DNA from: Calliopum simillimum
Taxonomy: Eukaryota > Arthropoda > Insecta > Diptera > Lauxaniidae
DNA: 64,000 nucleotides
Assembly: GCA_951812925.1 (NCBI GenBank)
Contig: OX638368.1
Location: 125,015,309 to 125,079,308, forward strand
Reading direction: 5' to 3'
Positions 10,817 through 22,720 of this stretch are shown here, in pieces. The notes beneath the pieces are model-generated. The model was not told where the DNA came from. It was given only the letters and a program-made list of their open reading frames with translations, and ran no database searches. A program made the position numbers and the translations under genes. Every line of letters begins with the position of its first letter. Position 1 is the first letter of the stretch.

Positions 10817-12779
10817 CTACAAAAAGAATGGAACAAAACACTGGCCGAAAAATGTTGTTAGTGAAATGAAATCAACGGAAAGGTTCTTAGATGCTGTTTC
10901 CTCAAGCAGTTCAATTTTTCAATTTTTATGCATTTTTTCGATACTATTCGGTGTCTTTTAAGTACTATCCACTTTAACAATTATCATTTCAATATCATCT
11001 GACTTGATATATACTTTTAATATTTGAGTAAACTCACAACACTGACATGCAGCACTTGTGACAAGTCTCTCAATTTCAAGTTACGAAGAAAACAATTGAA
11101 AGCAAACCCTTTTCAAAGCAAATAAAACCCCTTTCAACATCAGTCAAACGTCATCGTTGACAAACAAAAAGGTCTTATACAAAATTAAGCTTTTAAAAGT
11201 CTTTCCACACTACGTGATTTTGTCGTCACTTTATCGGAACGAGCAGTTTTTTTTTTATTTTTATTTTTTATTTTAATGAAATTGAAATTTTGTACATGGG
11301 GCTTCCCGCAGACCTCGAAGCTATAATTTCAAGAGCATCACAAAACGTTTTATCGGTATTTTAAAGGTATTAAACTATTGTTCACATATTGGCACACACA
11401 TACAGATGCACATGTGCTTATGTATGTAATTGTGCTTCTTAGGCACGACAACGGCAGCAGTAAAACCCCCATTTACGAATATGCTACAGTGAGAATTTCT
11501 TGTTGGGCCCCATAGTGTAGCAGCAACTGCAGTTTATAGTTTGAAAAAAAAAAACTAAAGAAATATTACATATTTTTTGTTATAAAAATAAATCCAACAT
11601 CTGCCACAACTCTTGAGTGCACAGCAACCGTAAATATTTTGTAGGATCTGTTGCGGCGGCCTTTCGAAACAAAATCATCATTCTCGAAGAGCGTCGTAAA
11701 GATTTAATTTTTGTGTATTTTGGTTTTTATGGGAAAACAATGTTTTCGAATGTTCAAGCGTTAAGTGAGAGCTGTGTAAATAGATAAAAAGATAGATGTT
11801 CAGATACTTAAGTCGACAGTGTGTGTAAGGATTTGCTTAATGAAGCAGCGAAACAAGTGTTGTCAGATAACTTGTACACATGCATTTGCAAACTGCAAAA
11901 CTGCAGTAAAATTCAAATATTCGCAAATATTTCATTTTAAGCTTTGAGATTTAAAACCGTAAAAAATACCAAAGAATTCAAAGCGATTCAAATCTTCTTT
12001 TAACTAACAAGTGTATGACATAAATTTTAATTATTCTCATGAGAAGAATTTTTTCAGTAGGTTGCAGGCAAATGTCATAGCATTAATTTGTTGCTAACTA
12101 TTTAACGCCGAATTAGTTGTACGCCATTAAAAGATGAAACAGATTTCTCAGTAAAATATAACATTGTCACAGTTTGTCAAGAAAAAGCAAACTTTAAACT
12201 TGAGAGCATTTAAATCTAATATTGGAGCGTAGTTTACGAAAGTTTTTGAACTTTTTTCGTGTTTATATGGATCATGCATGCCAGCATTTAATGAGGCTGA
12301 GTAAGACTATGCGATAAGTAACTGATATAAAATCTCACCATTGAAACGTTACATGCGACTTATTTCAAAGCTATAAATCAAGCGGTTAATGCTAGCGTCT
12401 AGTTTTCTGATCTTATTTCCATATGCTTAAGCTAATAATCAAATCATATACAGTCCTGATATTCATTTAAAAGTCATTGTGATATTAAATTTTACGGACT
12501 ATGAGATGTCCGCCAAACACTACTTTCTCAAAAAAATAGTCCGCATAATATGATTTTCCATCAGCACAAAGTGATAATAGTCTCATCAAAAACTGTTCTC
12601 ATGAAAAAGTAATTGTATGACAATAAAATATACGGCTTGGACTTCAAAAGTTAAAGAGACAACTGTAACAAATATTAAATCTAAAAGTAAAAAGTTTCCA
12701 CAGGAAAAATTACAAGTCTACCCCTAGGATACCCTTCAATTGCACTAGTTTACAGCCAAAATTAACTTTGAATATCATT
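10817..12779. other. Stretch without a recognisable gene
   Basis: About 2 kb with no coding region, RNA gene or repeat pair recognised. It is slightly less A/T-monotonous than its surroundings between 11300 and 11800. Confidence 0.5.
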
Positions 12780-13377
12780 ATACATTTTGTATGTAAAATC
12801 GCCGGACAACTGCGAAAATCGTCAAAGTTAGCTCAGAAGATTGAAAATGAGCGAAATCAGTCAACGGACACGCCTACCGCCCATACAAAAAATATCTACA
12901 AAATGCAAATTTTGGAGTATTTTTTACAGTAATGCAACCAAAATATTCATAAATACTACAAATTGTAAGCGCAAGCTCTAAGAAAAAACTGGTCAAATTC
13001 GAACAAGAGGGCTTGGCACCTCTCATATAAGCAAAAGCTTTAAAATGCTGTACTGAAAGCGTTTTTTAAGCTAATCGAACTAAATTTGACTCAGACCCTA
13101 AAAATTATAAATGCAAGCTTTAAGCAAAAACTGGATAAAATTGGACAAGAGGGCGTGGCTCCTCCCATGTAAGCAAAAGCTTCAAAACGCTATTCTGAAA
13201 AAAATTTGTCAGATAATCCAACCAAATTTCACTCAAATACTAAAATCTATAAATGCAAAAAAAAACTGTGTGAATTCGGAGGGCGTGGCACCTCCCATAT
13301 AAGCAAAATTTTCAAAATACTGATATGTAGGGTATTAAATGTTTGGCCAGGCCAAAGGTAACACCCTTACTAGTTTT
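12780..13377 (+). repeat. Dispersed GGGCGTGGC repeat, copy 1
   Basis: Contains CAACGGACACGCCTACCGCC, then three blocks of AGGGCGTGGCACCTCCCAT type at about 13006, 13149 and 13279 (spacing about 143 and 130 bp), and ends GGCCAGGCCAAAGG followed by ACACCCTTACTAG. The same order is seen at 28690-29312, 33945-34431 and 43130-43665. Non-coding. Confidence 0.75.
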
Positions 13378-14244
13378 TCTTGCATACCGTTTTCGAGATA
13401 TCGGTCATTTTCGGTTTTTGGAACAAAAAAATAAGTGGATCTGCTTAATTACAAATATCTCAAGAACCAATATCTATGTTTAAACGTACTATATGTTAAA
13501 TTGAAGGTGATTAAATTACCTAATGATGTTTGCATAATGTTTTTGGTGGGCTTGTTAGTTTCGGCGAAATAAATTGATTCCTAAAACAACATTATTTTTT
13601 TTTTCCAAAAAAAAAAGTGCAAAATGTAAAGATATCGACATAATTTAATTGAGATTTTAAAGAAAAAAATTATTACTTTTGGAAACTGTATCGGATTATA
13701 CGTGTGAATGTTCTATATTCTAGTTATATAGCTTCAAAATATAGCAAAAACGGTATTTTTTCCTTGTTTAGGCTAACATATCTCAAAAACCGTATGAGAT
13801 ACAGCAACTTTAAGGCTGGATTCGGATTTAGCATTGCAAAATACATTAAATGTAACTACTTTTATATTTGTTTGTTCTGTTTTTTTTTCTTCATTTTTTT
13901 AATTTTATATGGGATATGTATTTTTACGATATTTCACGAATACTAGCTGATCCGATTTTCATTCTTGCCTAGTTTTGATGTATCAGCATGAAAGAAAAGT
14001 ACCCCATTGGTAGATTTCGTCGGCATTTTCGGAAACCTAAAAGCTCGTTCAGGAGAGGTGTGCGAATTAAAGCAAATTTGATGCGGATTCCAAAAAAAAA
14101 AAATTATAAAAAGGCGTGTTAGATAGACCTTTTTCGAACTAAAATGGCCACGGAAGTCAAAAAAAACAAGAAAAAAAAGTTAAAATATCAACTTTATAGA
14201 TCCAGAACTTTGCGAAATCTTTTTGAACTCTATAAACCAAATTC
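13378..14244. other. AT-rich stretch without a recognisable gene
   Basis: An 80-codon ORF at 13704-13946 has no recognisable motif. No repeat ends seen. Confidence 0.5.
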
Positions 14245-14851
14245 ACTTTTAAAAACTTCATCCAACGACCGAATACCATCTTGAGTCACACATCATTTTA
14301 AAGCTTTTAAATTATGCTTTGATTTGAAGTACTTTTAAAAAAAAATTTAAGGGGGGTTTTTTAAAAAAAAAATTCAAAAGTATTTTTAAGTTTAAAATAT
14401 TTCGGTGAAAAAAAATTTTTTTCACCATGTAATATTTTTTTATAAAAATAACATTTAAAAATGAATGGGACAAGTTACTTTACAAACTTTGGTCTAAGCT
14501 CTAAATTTTTGAAAAAACACCTTTTCATGAAAATCACTAAAAACGCCAACTTCAACACCCTGTATTTTAACAATAAATGGTACTAGGACCAAATCCTCCC
14601 GGAATATTGTTTTTGTATATCAGGACTACTATATTGCCAAATTTGAGCGAAATCGGAGACAACAAAATTTTCAGCTGGTACACTTGACGTGTTTTGCTTC
14701 ATATATATATGCGTAACTTTTTTTACTATTTTTTTCGTGACGTGCACCCTTCCAGTTTTTGATTCTTATATAAAAAGTGACCTCTCCACCAAGTTTGGTG
14801 AATGTGCCATAAAAACTGTAGAATTCCACAATTTTTGAGAATTCCTCATAT
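14245..14851. repeat. Solo arm of fold-back family FB-1
   Basis: About 600 bp co-linear with the right arm of the full FB-1 element (42456-43071), from CATCCAACGACCGAATACC to the terminal GAGAATTCCTCATATA. The opposite arm is absent. It could be a deletion product of a full fold-back, or an ancestral unit before arm duplication. Confidence 0.8.
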
Positions 14852-14913
14852 ATCTAGCGGCTTAGGCGTGATGCGATGACAAAAAGACAAAAAAACACTA
14901 AGCACTAAATGTA

Positions 14914-15499
14914 CACGGAGAAAAATACGCATCATAATTTTTACTCCACTCGGCTAGTCGAAAAATTAAAGTAATCAACACTAAATTTCAAACATAATTT
15001 ACCTTACGTAAGAACTATTTGATGGGGCCCTAACGTCATATTTACAATTAAAATGTAGTTAAATAATAAAGGAATATTTACTACAAATTTCCTACATTTG
15101 ACTTTATGTAAAGTAATTTATACTTTCAGAAAAAAAAATGTATGACCATTTTGAATTTATAATTCTAGTCAAAATAACTTTATTTTTTCACGCACAAAAA
15201 TTGGTGTCGTAATTGTCACCCTGACTATCATACAGAAAGGCCAGGGTTCGTACCCCAGCGCCGGTCAGTTAATTTTTTTTTTGTGTTTTGTTGTTTTTTT
15301 TTTTTTTTTTGTTTGAACTATACAGTAAGGTAAATATCACGCCAACTTTTTCATAAAAATTACTTGGAAACACACATTCTGAATTGACTAAAACAGTAAG
15401 GTGAATCTTACTTCGGTGTGAAGTTGTCACTATTCTGATTTGAAATTCTGGTAAAATTTATGAGAAATAAAGTAGCAAGTACTATTATTTTTCTCCGTG
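14914..15499 (+). mobile_element. TA-flanked TIR element with a tRNA-like core
   Basis: Ends CACGGAGAAAAATA and its inverted match TATTTTTCTCCGTG, exactly complementary over 14 bp, flanked by TA at 14912-14913 and 15500-15501. A tRNA-like segment sits in the interior (15200-15265). No protein coding. It belongs with 2652-3116 and 32629-33937 by end sequence type and architecture. Confidence 0.8.
15200..15265 (+). other. tRNA-like segment with B-box and T run
   Basis: ATTGGTG at the 5' end can pair, with wobbles, with CGCCGGT at the 3' end as a 7-bp acceptor-like stem. GGGTTCGTACCCC (15244-15256) is a good B-box with a nearly complete T-stem. The D-arm and anticodon arm do not fold convincingly. 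Long T runs follow directly (from 15271). A tRNA-derived relic, not a working tRNA. Confidence 0.5.
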
Positions 15500-15621
15500 T
15501 ATGTAAATACTTCGTCCTTTGTATGGGGCTGAAATACGTCCTCTTCAGACGATCATAACTTTTAAAGCAAGAGTTCTATTGGAAATGTTTCAAGGTATAT
15601 TTTGGCAAGAAAGAGTGTAAC

Positions 15622-17714
15622 TCACGGTGGTTTTTAAAAAATTTTAACTTTTTGAAATACCACCCGCGATTTTTTTCAGGGATAATGTTGGGGGACCCTT
15701 CTAGTATCTAAATCCGCAATCCGCGAAATCGAACGTCCAGCCGTTTTTTTTTTTTCGACCTTTAAGTTTTTTTAACGATTTTTGAGTATATCTCGGTGTG
15801 TATATACATATTATGTACACATATTATGTACACATATATATGTATATACGTACATATATATACTTGTATATGTATGTATGTGTAATATATATATATGGAT
15901 ATATATATACATACATACATACATGCATATGAAAGGTATCGTTTCCGCACCATTTATTTTTTAAAAAAATCGGTTTTTTCGTATTTAAAAAAAATACAAA
16001 CAAAAACCGGAAACGAAAGTAGTCATTCTAGATGTGATTTTTGATTCTTAATCCGATTCCGGTATTAGAATTGCTCTATTACGTCTGGACTTTGAGATAT
16101 CCTTACATATATGTTTAAAGAACACCATTTTTTTCCGATTTTTGAAGTTATATAACAAGATAAGGTAATATTATGCCGTAAAATCTGGTATGGCAGTTAA
16201 TAGCCCTAGTTTTTTCCTTGAAAACTCAATCAAACCGATAACGATATCTTTTTTTTTTGTCGGAGATATCTTTGCCTAAAAAGGTGAAAAAGTGCAAAAA
16301 CACGATTTTTGGCTATATTGGATGTTATATGCAGGACACACAAAATTTTTTTGGGAATTTCTATTACCAGAAACATTTAGTACTTTCTTTTGGCTTTAAA
16401 TTGAGCTATCAAATGTTTATCTGCAATATTTTTCTGCAGAGTTATGTTAACTTTAAAATCACACCATGAAACTTAAAGCGAAAAATCTCGGTTTTCGGCT
16501 ATATTTGAGGTTGTATACAGTACGGACGAAATTCGTCTGCTCTTTTTTACCAACCGAAGCATTTAAAACCATTCTTTATCTTTAAAATGAGCTCACAAGT
16601 GGTCTCTTGTAATTGTTTTCTAAAAAGTTATGACTATTTTAAGACAACATGTTGCAGTAATATAAGGAATACTCGTACACTGTGAGTTTGCACTCCATAG
16701 TGTAATTTTTAAATGGTCATAATTTTGTGGAAAACAATCACAAGAGACCTCTTGATAGCTTATTTTGAAGATAAAGAATGGTTTTAAATGCTTCAGTTAG
16801 TAAAAAAGAGGAGACGAATTTCGTCCGTACTGTATATAACCTCAAATATAGCCGAAAACCGAGATTTTTCGCTTTAAGTTTCATGGTGTGATTTTAAAGT
16901 TAACATAACTTTGCAGAAAAATATTGCAGATAAACATTTGATAGCTCAATTTGAAGCCAAAAGAAAGTACTAAATGTTTCTGGTAATAGAAATTCCCAAA
17001 AAAATTTTGTGTGTCCTGCATATAACATCCAATATAGCCAAAAATCGTGTTTTTGCACTTTTTCATCTTTTTAGGCAAAGATATCTCCGACAAAAAAAAA
17101 GATATCGTTATCGGTTTGATTGAGTTTTCAAGGAAAAAACTAGGACTATTAACTGTCATACCAGATTTTACGGCATAATATTATCTTATCTTGTTATATA
17201 ACTTCAAAAATCGGAAAAAAAATGGTGTTCTTTAAACATATATGTAAGGATATCTCAAAGTCCAGACGTAATAGAGCAATTCTAATACCGGAATCGGATT
17301 AAGAATCAAAAATCACATCTGGAATTACTACTTTCGTTTCCGGTTTTTGTTTGTGTTTTTCTTAAATACGAAAAAACCGATTTTTTTTAAAAATAAATGG
17401 TGCGGAAACGATACTTTTCATATGCATGTATGTATGTATGTATATATATATCCATATATATATATTACACATACATACATATACAAGCATATATATGTAC
17501 GTATATACATATATATGTGTACATAATATGTATATACACACCGAGATATACTCAAAAATCGTTAAAAAAACTTAAAGGTCGAAAAAAAAAAACGGCTGGA
17601 CGTTCGATTTCGCGGATTGCGGATTTAGATACTAGAAGGGTCCCCCAACATTATCCCTGAAAAAAATCGCGGGTGGTATTTCAAAAAGTTAAAATTTTTT
17701 AAAAACCACCGTGA
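15622..17714. repeat. 2.1-kb fold-back with arms of about 1 kb
   Basis: Left arm about 15622-16640 and right arm about 16711-17714 are near-identical inverted copies, with outer tips TCACGGTGG / CCACCGTGA and a spacer of about 70 bp. Each arm includes a TATG/TATA-type microsatellite (15790-15930 and 17415-17540). The peptides read from the two arms are the same because the DNA is the same; there is no evidence that they are coding. No clear target duplication. Confidence 0.9.
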
Positions 17715-18470
17715 ACTTTTTCTGTAGCTACACCATTTACCTGAAAACAGCGTTACTTCAACTTTAAGCAAGGGTACCTATCTCGAAATCCTGCAGGAAA
17801 TAAAAAGTTCATTCCACTTTTCTATTTTTTTTGTATGCCTATGTAGTTGTCCTTTGGAGTATTGTGAACACTGAGAAAAAATAATAATATAATCCATCGG
17901 CCGTTTTTTGAGCAAAACAGAAGATTGTCATATTAACCTATCTATGAATTCCGATTAAAAGTAGAAAGCAATATGAATTTTGCATAGAGAAATCCCTTTG
18001 AGTTTACTAAGAAAATTTTCTTTAAAATTTGAAATGGTTTTCGCATCATTTTTATATGGAACTTAACATAAAATGATGCAAGAAATGTGAGAAACCTATT
18101 AATATCTAGTTTTAAGGAGAAAATCATACAAATTGTTTTTTTGATTTGACAGACTGAAGGCAGGATTGAGGCAATGAAGAAAGAACAGTGTAAGAGATTT
18201 TATTTTGTTATGTGAATCATCTTAAGGTACCATTAATTTATTGTTACAGAATAGAATATGATTGATTGTCATTGAAAATGCTGCAATGTACATTAAAAAG
18301 TTTTCAAGATGCTTATGGACCACATAAAATATAACAAAAGTAAAAAAATATCACTTGGGTTTTGATCCAATAAAAAAAATCATATTAGAACTATATAGAA
18401 ATCTTCTTAAAATAAAAATTTTTTGAAAATCTTATAATATTCAAAAGAAATCTTATTGTTTTTCATAAAA
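17715..18470. other. AT-rich stretch without a recognisable gene
   Basis: CACTGAGAAAAAATAA at 17870 resembles the ends of the tRNA-like elements but has no TA before it and no inverted partner was found. Nothing else seen. Confidence 0.5.
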
Positions 18471-18723
18471 TGAGCCGTTAAAAATGACAATGGTGTAACT
18501 CCAAAACGAAAGTAATGTCATAATATTAATTGGCTGACATTTTGTTAAAGATGAATAAAATGGATTTCTGTTTACACGAAAAACTTACTTGATGATATGG
18601 AATTGTTAAAATTTAGTTGAAAAAATTATATCGACCAAATAACCGATCAATATAGCACATAATTTATATGACATTACTTTTGTCTTCCTTTGGAGTTGCA
18701 CCATTGTCATTTTGATCGGCTCA
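18471..18723. mobile_element. MITE of the GAGCCG family
   Basis: Starts TGAGCCGTTAAAAATGACAA and ends with an inverted match (TTTGATCGGCTCA). The subterminal TGGTGTAACTCCAAAACGA is also inverted at the other end. It is the same family as 28216-28473 (opposite orientation) and, more distantly, 5215-5475. No ORF. Confidence 0.75.
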
Positions 18724-19713
18724 AATTAAGATGATTTACACATAATTTCCAATGAAGTAAAAACATTGTTTCAAAAAGAATTCGTATTGAAAACGATAAG
18801 ATTACTTTTTACTAATATGAGGCTTTCATATAAAAATTTTAAAAAGATTTTCTTCATGGATTTGATATGACTTACTTTTTTGATATCTTCTTTATTTTGT
18901 TCTATTTTATGCGACTTTTTCGCTCTGTGTATAATAAAATTTCTATATTAAACAAAAAAAATCCAAAACAAACAAGAGTATTAATTTTTATGCTGAATCC
19001 GAATCTGGCACCAGAATTGCTTAAAAAGATTAAAAATTTATTAAAATTTTCAAAATGGGATATTGCAAATACGGCCCAACGAATTATTTTAATTTTTTTT
19101 TTCTTAGTGTCCAGAATACCCAAAGGATAACTACTTATCTGCAAGAATTTCAACTGAGCATTTCAGTTTACAATGAACAAAAAAAAAAAAAACTGTATTG
19201 TTGTTATAATGCTGAAAGCATTAAATTTCTTTGATAAGCAACTTGTAAATTGGCCTTGGATAAAACTTTTACCCTGTAGACAGCCCAGAAACTGACACTT
19301 GCTCAAGTTATGACGCTCTTGTTGCAAATCTAATGTTTAAACTGCGGCACAAGTAAAATTATGTATTTTTTGCTGATAATAATTATGAGTATGATTCATT
19401 CGAAAAATATCACCAACAGAGTAATTTTATTATGATATTACAGTGTTTTTGTTTTTCAACAATAAAGTCACAATTAAAAGTATGCCACTTTCAATAAAAA
19501 ACTGCAGAGCATTGAGCCGCGATCATGACAAATATGAATATATTAGTACACACGTTATCAGATTATGAAATCATTATGATAATATTTACACAACATAAAA
19601 CATAAATTGGCGGTAATTTCGGCGCACTTATCTCAGAATTTTATTTTTAATTTTGGCGGTCTTCGAGCAATCGAGCGATTATGTCATTTTGCTTAACCCA
19701 TTATTTGTAAAAG
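18724..19713. other. AT-rich stretch without a recognisable gene
   Basis: Two overlapping 83-87 codon ORFs on opposite strands around 18867-19153 are low-complexity and show no known motif. Confidence 0.5.
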
Positions 19714-19721
19714 GTAAGTAT

Positions 19722-20374
19722 TAGGGTGTCCCTTATTTAGGAAAAGTCAAAATTTTATGTCGCGCTCCCCAGAATCGAAGGACTTTGAGAAAAAATGAGA
19801 TCCCCCAAAGGACAGGTTTTTTTAAACGAATTAACCTGTGCAACGAAACATTCAAATTTATATGAAAATTAACATAGATTTTATATACTTCTTGTTTTAA
19901 CTTGCTGGGAATCGCGTTGCCTGACATATTTTTCGCCATCAAATGTGTATTTCATTGTTTTTCGGGTCGCTGAACACGATACAAGTGTCAAAACTAAATT
20001 TTGGCAGCTGTTAACGGCTACAGAGCTGTCAAAACTCTTTAATTTTGAAGTTTTGTGAGTTTTGACAGCTCTGTAGCCGTTGACAGCTGTCAAAATTTAA
20101 TTTTGACACTTGTATCGTGTTCAGCGACCCAAAAAACAATAAGATACACATTTGATGGCGAAAAATATTTCAGGCAACGCGATTCCCAGCAAGTTAAAAC
20201 AAGAAGTATATAAAATCTATGTTAATTTTCATATAAATTTGAATGTCTTCGTGGCACAGGTTAATTCGTTTAAAAAAACCTGTCCTTTGGGGGATCTCAT
20301 TTTTTCTCAAAGTCTTTCGATTCTGGTGGAGCGCGACATAAAATTTTGACTTTTCCCAAATAAGGGACACTCTA
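19722..20374. mobile_element. hAT-like fold-back with exact 8-bp target duplication
   Basis: Ends TAGGGTGTCCCTTATTT (left) and inverted TAGAGTGTCCCTTATTT (right), fitting the hAT end pattern YARNG. The 8-bp duplication GTAAGTAT lies at 19714-19721 and 20375-20382 with no mismatch. The arms, about 310 bp each, meet near 20035-20060, so the whole element is one hairpin. ORFs of about 65-70 codons in both arms are mirror images from the palindrome. A non-autonomous element; P-type elements also make 8-bp duplications and are the alternative. Confidence 0.8.
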
Positions 20375-20684
20375 GTAAGTATCTATATAACTGGTAACAT
20401 CCACTTTCCAATTTTACGTCAAACTTTATGTAAAAAGCTTCTGAGGTCCATATATGTGCGGTGAATTTCGAGGCGCTTTAAAATCGTTTGAAGTTTGTAG
20501 TATTTTTTTCTATTGCGGGATTGTCTTTGAAAATTTTGACCTTCGGAACGATTTATTGTAGTACAATGATCTTGGCTTCTTTGGAAAGGTGTTGCTGCGT
20601 TTTATCAATTTATGGCCAATTTTTAGAAAAACGCCATCGGGTTCTAAAGTTCTGACCATCTGAATAAAGATATATGAAAAATTT

Positions 20685-21005
20685 ATACTAAATGTATTAG
20701 AAATCACATCTTCTTCGAAAAAAAATTTAACTCCTAAATTTTTTATAGTGCATAAAAATACCTTTCTTACGAGGGTCTACTCATTAAGATACGGCTAGCC
20801 ATTCCAAAGCTATGACACTTTTGAATGAAGTCAGTTGAGAACTGCATATAAAGTGTATTAAAACTCACATCTTCTTCGAAAATAAAAATTGTAGCTTTAA
20901 AATTTTTTTATAGCGCATAAAAATACCTTTCCAACGCAGGTCTGCTATTCAAGATACGGCTAGCCATCTCAAAGTTATGATCTTTTGAATGAAAGCAGAT
21001 TCTAA
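20685..21005 (+). repeat. Two-copy tandem repeat, period about 161 bp
   Basis: Landmarks TCACATCTTCTTCGAAAA (20704 and 20865), GCATAAAAATACCTTTC, and AAGATACGGCTAGCCAT recur in the same order. The copies are clearly diverged. 20383-20684 upstream shows nothing recognisable. Confidence 0.65.
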
Positions 21006-21079
21006 ATTAAGTGTATGAACAAACGAAATATTTGTTCTGTTAATTTAGAAGCAAGTAATTTAGTAGGTTTATTCACTTA

Positions 21080-21570
21080 ATCCGAAATAGAGTGGTCATT
21101 TTTCAACCGATCATGACCATGATGTTTTTTAGTGGGTGGTGCCACGCCTCTAAATGGAAAAAACGCTCTCACGGCGGCCAAACCACTGCATCGATTTTTA
21201 CAAAATTTTATGTAGAGATAGGATTAACGCTAAGGAATCATAACATGACTATTATGCTTTTTAGTGGGTGGTGCCACGCCTCTAAATGAAAAACGCTTAC
21301 AAGGCTAAGCCACTTCATTGATTTTTTTAAAATTGAGTATACAGATAGGGTGCTAGCACTAAGGCATGAGAATATGACGTAAGTATTTGTTTTTAAGTGG
21401 GCGGTGCCACGTGTTCATGGCATTGATTGATTTTTGTGGATTTTGGTATGGAGATAGAATGGGCAGGACGGAAAGATATCAAAAATGTTGTGCTCTTTAG
21501 TAGGAGTAACACGCCTCTAAATGGCAAGAACGCTATTGCAACTAAGCTGCTCCACCGATTTTTATAAATG
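21080..21570 (+). repeat. Diverged GGGCGTGGC-type array
   Basis: AGTGGGTGGTGCCACGCCTC-like blocks at about 21131, 21263, 21396 and 21498, mostly 132 bp apart, each followed by a CACTGCATCGATTTTTA-like block. It resembles a reverse-oriented relative of the 13-kb repeat but is not co-linear with it. Confidence 0.6.
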
Positions 21571-22057
21571 CAGATAACCAGAACCCTAAAGAAGAATATT
21601 AAAAGCTTTATGTGTTTTATCGACCAAGGAAGGTTATAACTTAACTTTTTGTTTTATAGTCAAAACGAATTGGTTGAATTTCGGCCACAAGACAAACTCT
21701 AGTTCTGTTAAAAATTTAAAAACCTAAATTTAATGGCATCATGAGAAAACGTCAAAAGTGCTTTGTTTTGTACTTTTAAGCAAGCATATTTCAGAATCCT
21801 TGCATAAGAAATAATAGATTTATTCAATGATATAAATACAAAAAAACAAAGAAATTGTAAACGTACATTTTTCTATTAAATTGCTCAAGAGGTTTTTGTC
21901 GCTATAATTCAAACATTTCCTTATAAAAATCAGAAAATCGGTGAAAATAAAATCAATTTTTGTTGACATTCATTTATACGTTTTTTTATGTGTTGTTTCC
22001 AACAAAACCAAAAGCAAACACAAATTTTATAAACACATGGCTTTTTGTGATACTCAC
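21571..22057. other. AT-rich stretch without a recognisable gene
   Basis: Nothing supported beyond the donor-like GTGAGT at its right edge (minus strand, from 22057). Confidence 0.5.
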
Positions 22058-22720
22058 AATAATTTTCCAAATGCACACACACACGTGGTATCTGTCGGAT
22101 AGCTAAATTGTATCTATTTGCATTAACGAACTGCAAATTATTTTATGATTTTTCTGGTCTTTATGTAGCTTTGACTTTATGTTTTTTGCTTTTTTAATAT
22201 TATTTGTGTAAATGGCGCGTATTTTCTTGTTATGACCACTGTGCGACCTTTGAAATATTTCACGTTCTCTTCACTGTAAATATTTCGCATGCGAAAAATG
22301 CACTTGTCACTAAAACACAAATAGATAGATAGATCGTCGTCTACACGCGGGTTATGCTCGCTGGCATGTGTATCACTGGCGCTGTTGCTACCGTTCTTTT
22401 GCCTCGATTGGGGGCTGCAACACTCAATTACACATCCGTACACAAAAATAACATTTTATCGACTAAACGCAACTAAAACTTAAACCTTTTAATTATAAAA
22501 TTCACAACACACAGAGATTGTGTGCGAGCGACTGTGTGACCGACTGTCCGACCGAATGTCTGGCTAGTCGAATAGCCGCAAAACACGATCCGATCGCCAA
22601 AGAACGCGCGTCACCCGCCGCAGTGTTACCTTTTTGATTTAACAACGCAACGCGCGTATCGCACATCGATATCTCGCCGTTCAGATTCAGTCAGTCCATT
22701 GTACGTCACTCCTTAATCAC
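22058..22720 (-). promoter_or_regulatory. Candidate minus-strand 5'-UTR-like exon
   Basis: GC-richer than its surroundings (22500-22700) and free of recognisable repeats. On the minus strand it reads like a long fly 5' leader: GTC/GGTC-rich start, then A-rich sequence, ending at an ATT/GTGAGT donor-like site. An 88-codon ORF (22177-22443, minus) starting MYGCVIECCSPQSRQKNG has no recognisable domain. I could not find an Inr-DPE pair with correct spacing. Confidence 0.3.

Noticed and set aside
16257..17159. Conserved peptide on both strands (starting near SEISLPKK)
   Set aside because: The identity between the two ORFs follows from the DNA palindrome; there is no independent sign of coding constraint.
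17870..17890. Start of another CACTGAG tRNA-like element
   Set aside because: No TA in front of it and no inverted partner end found downstream.
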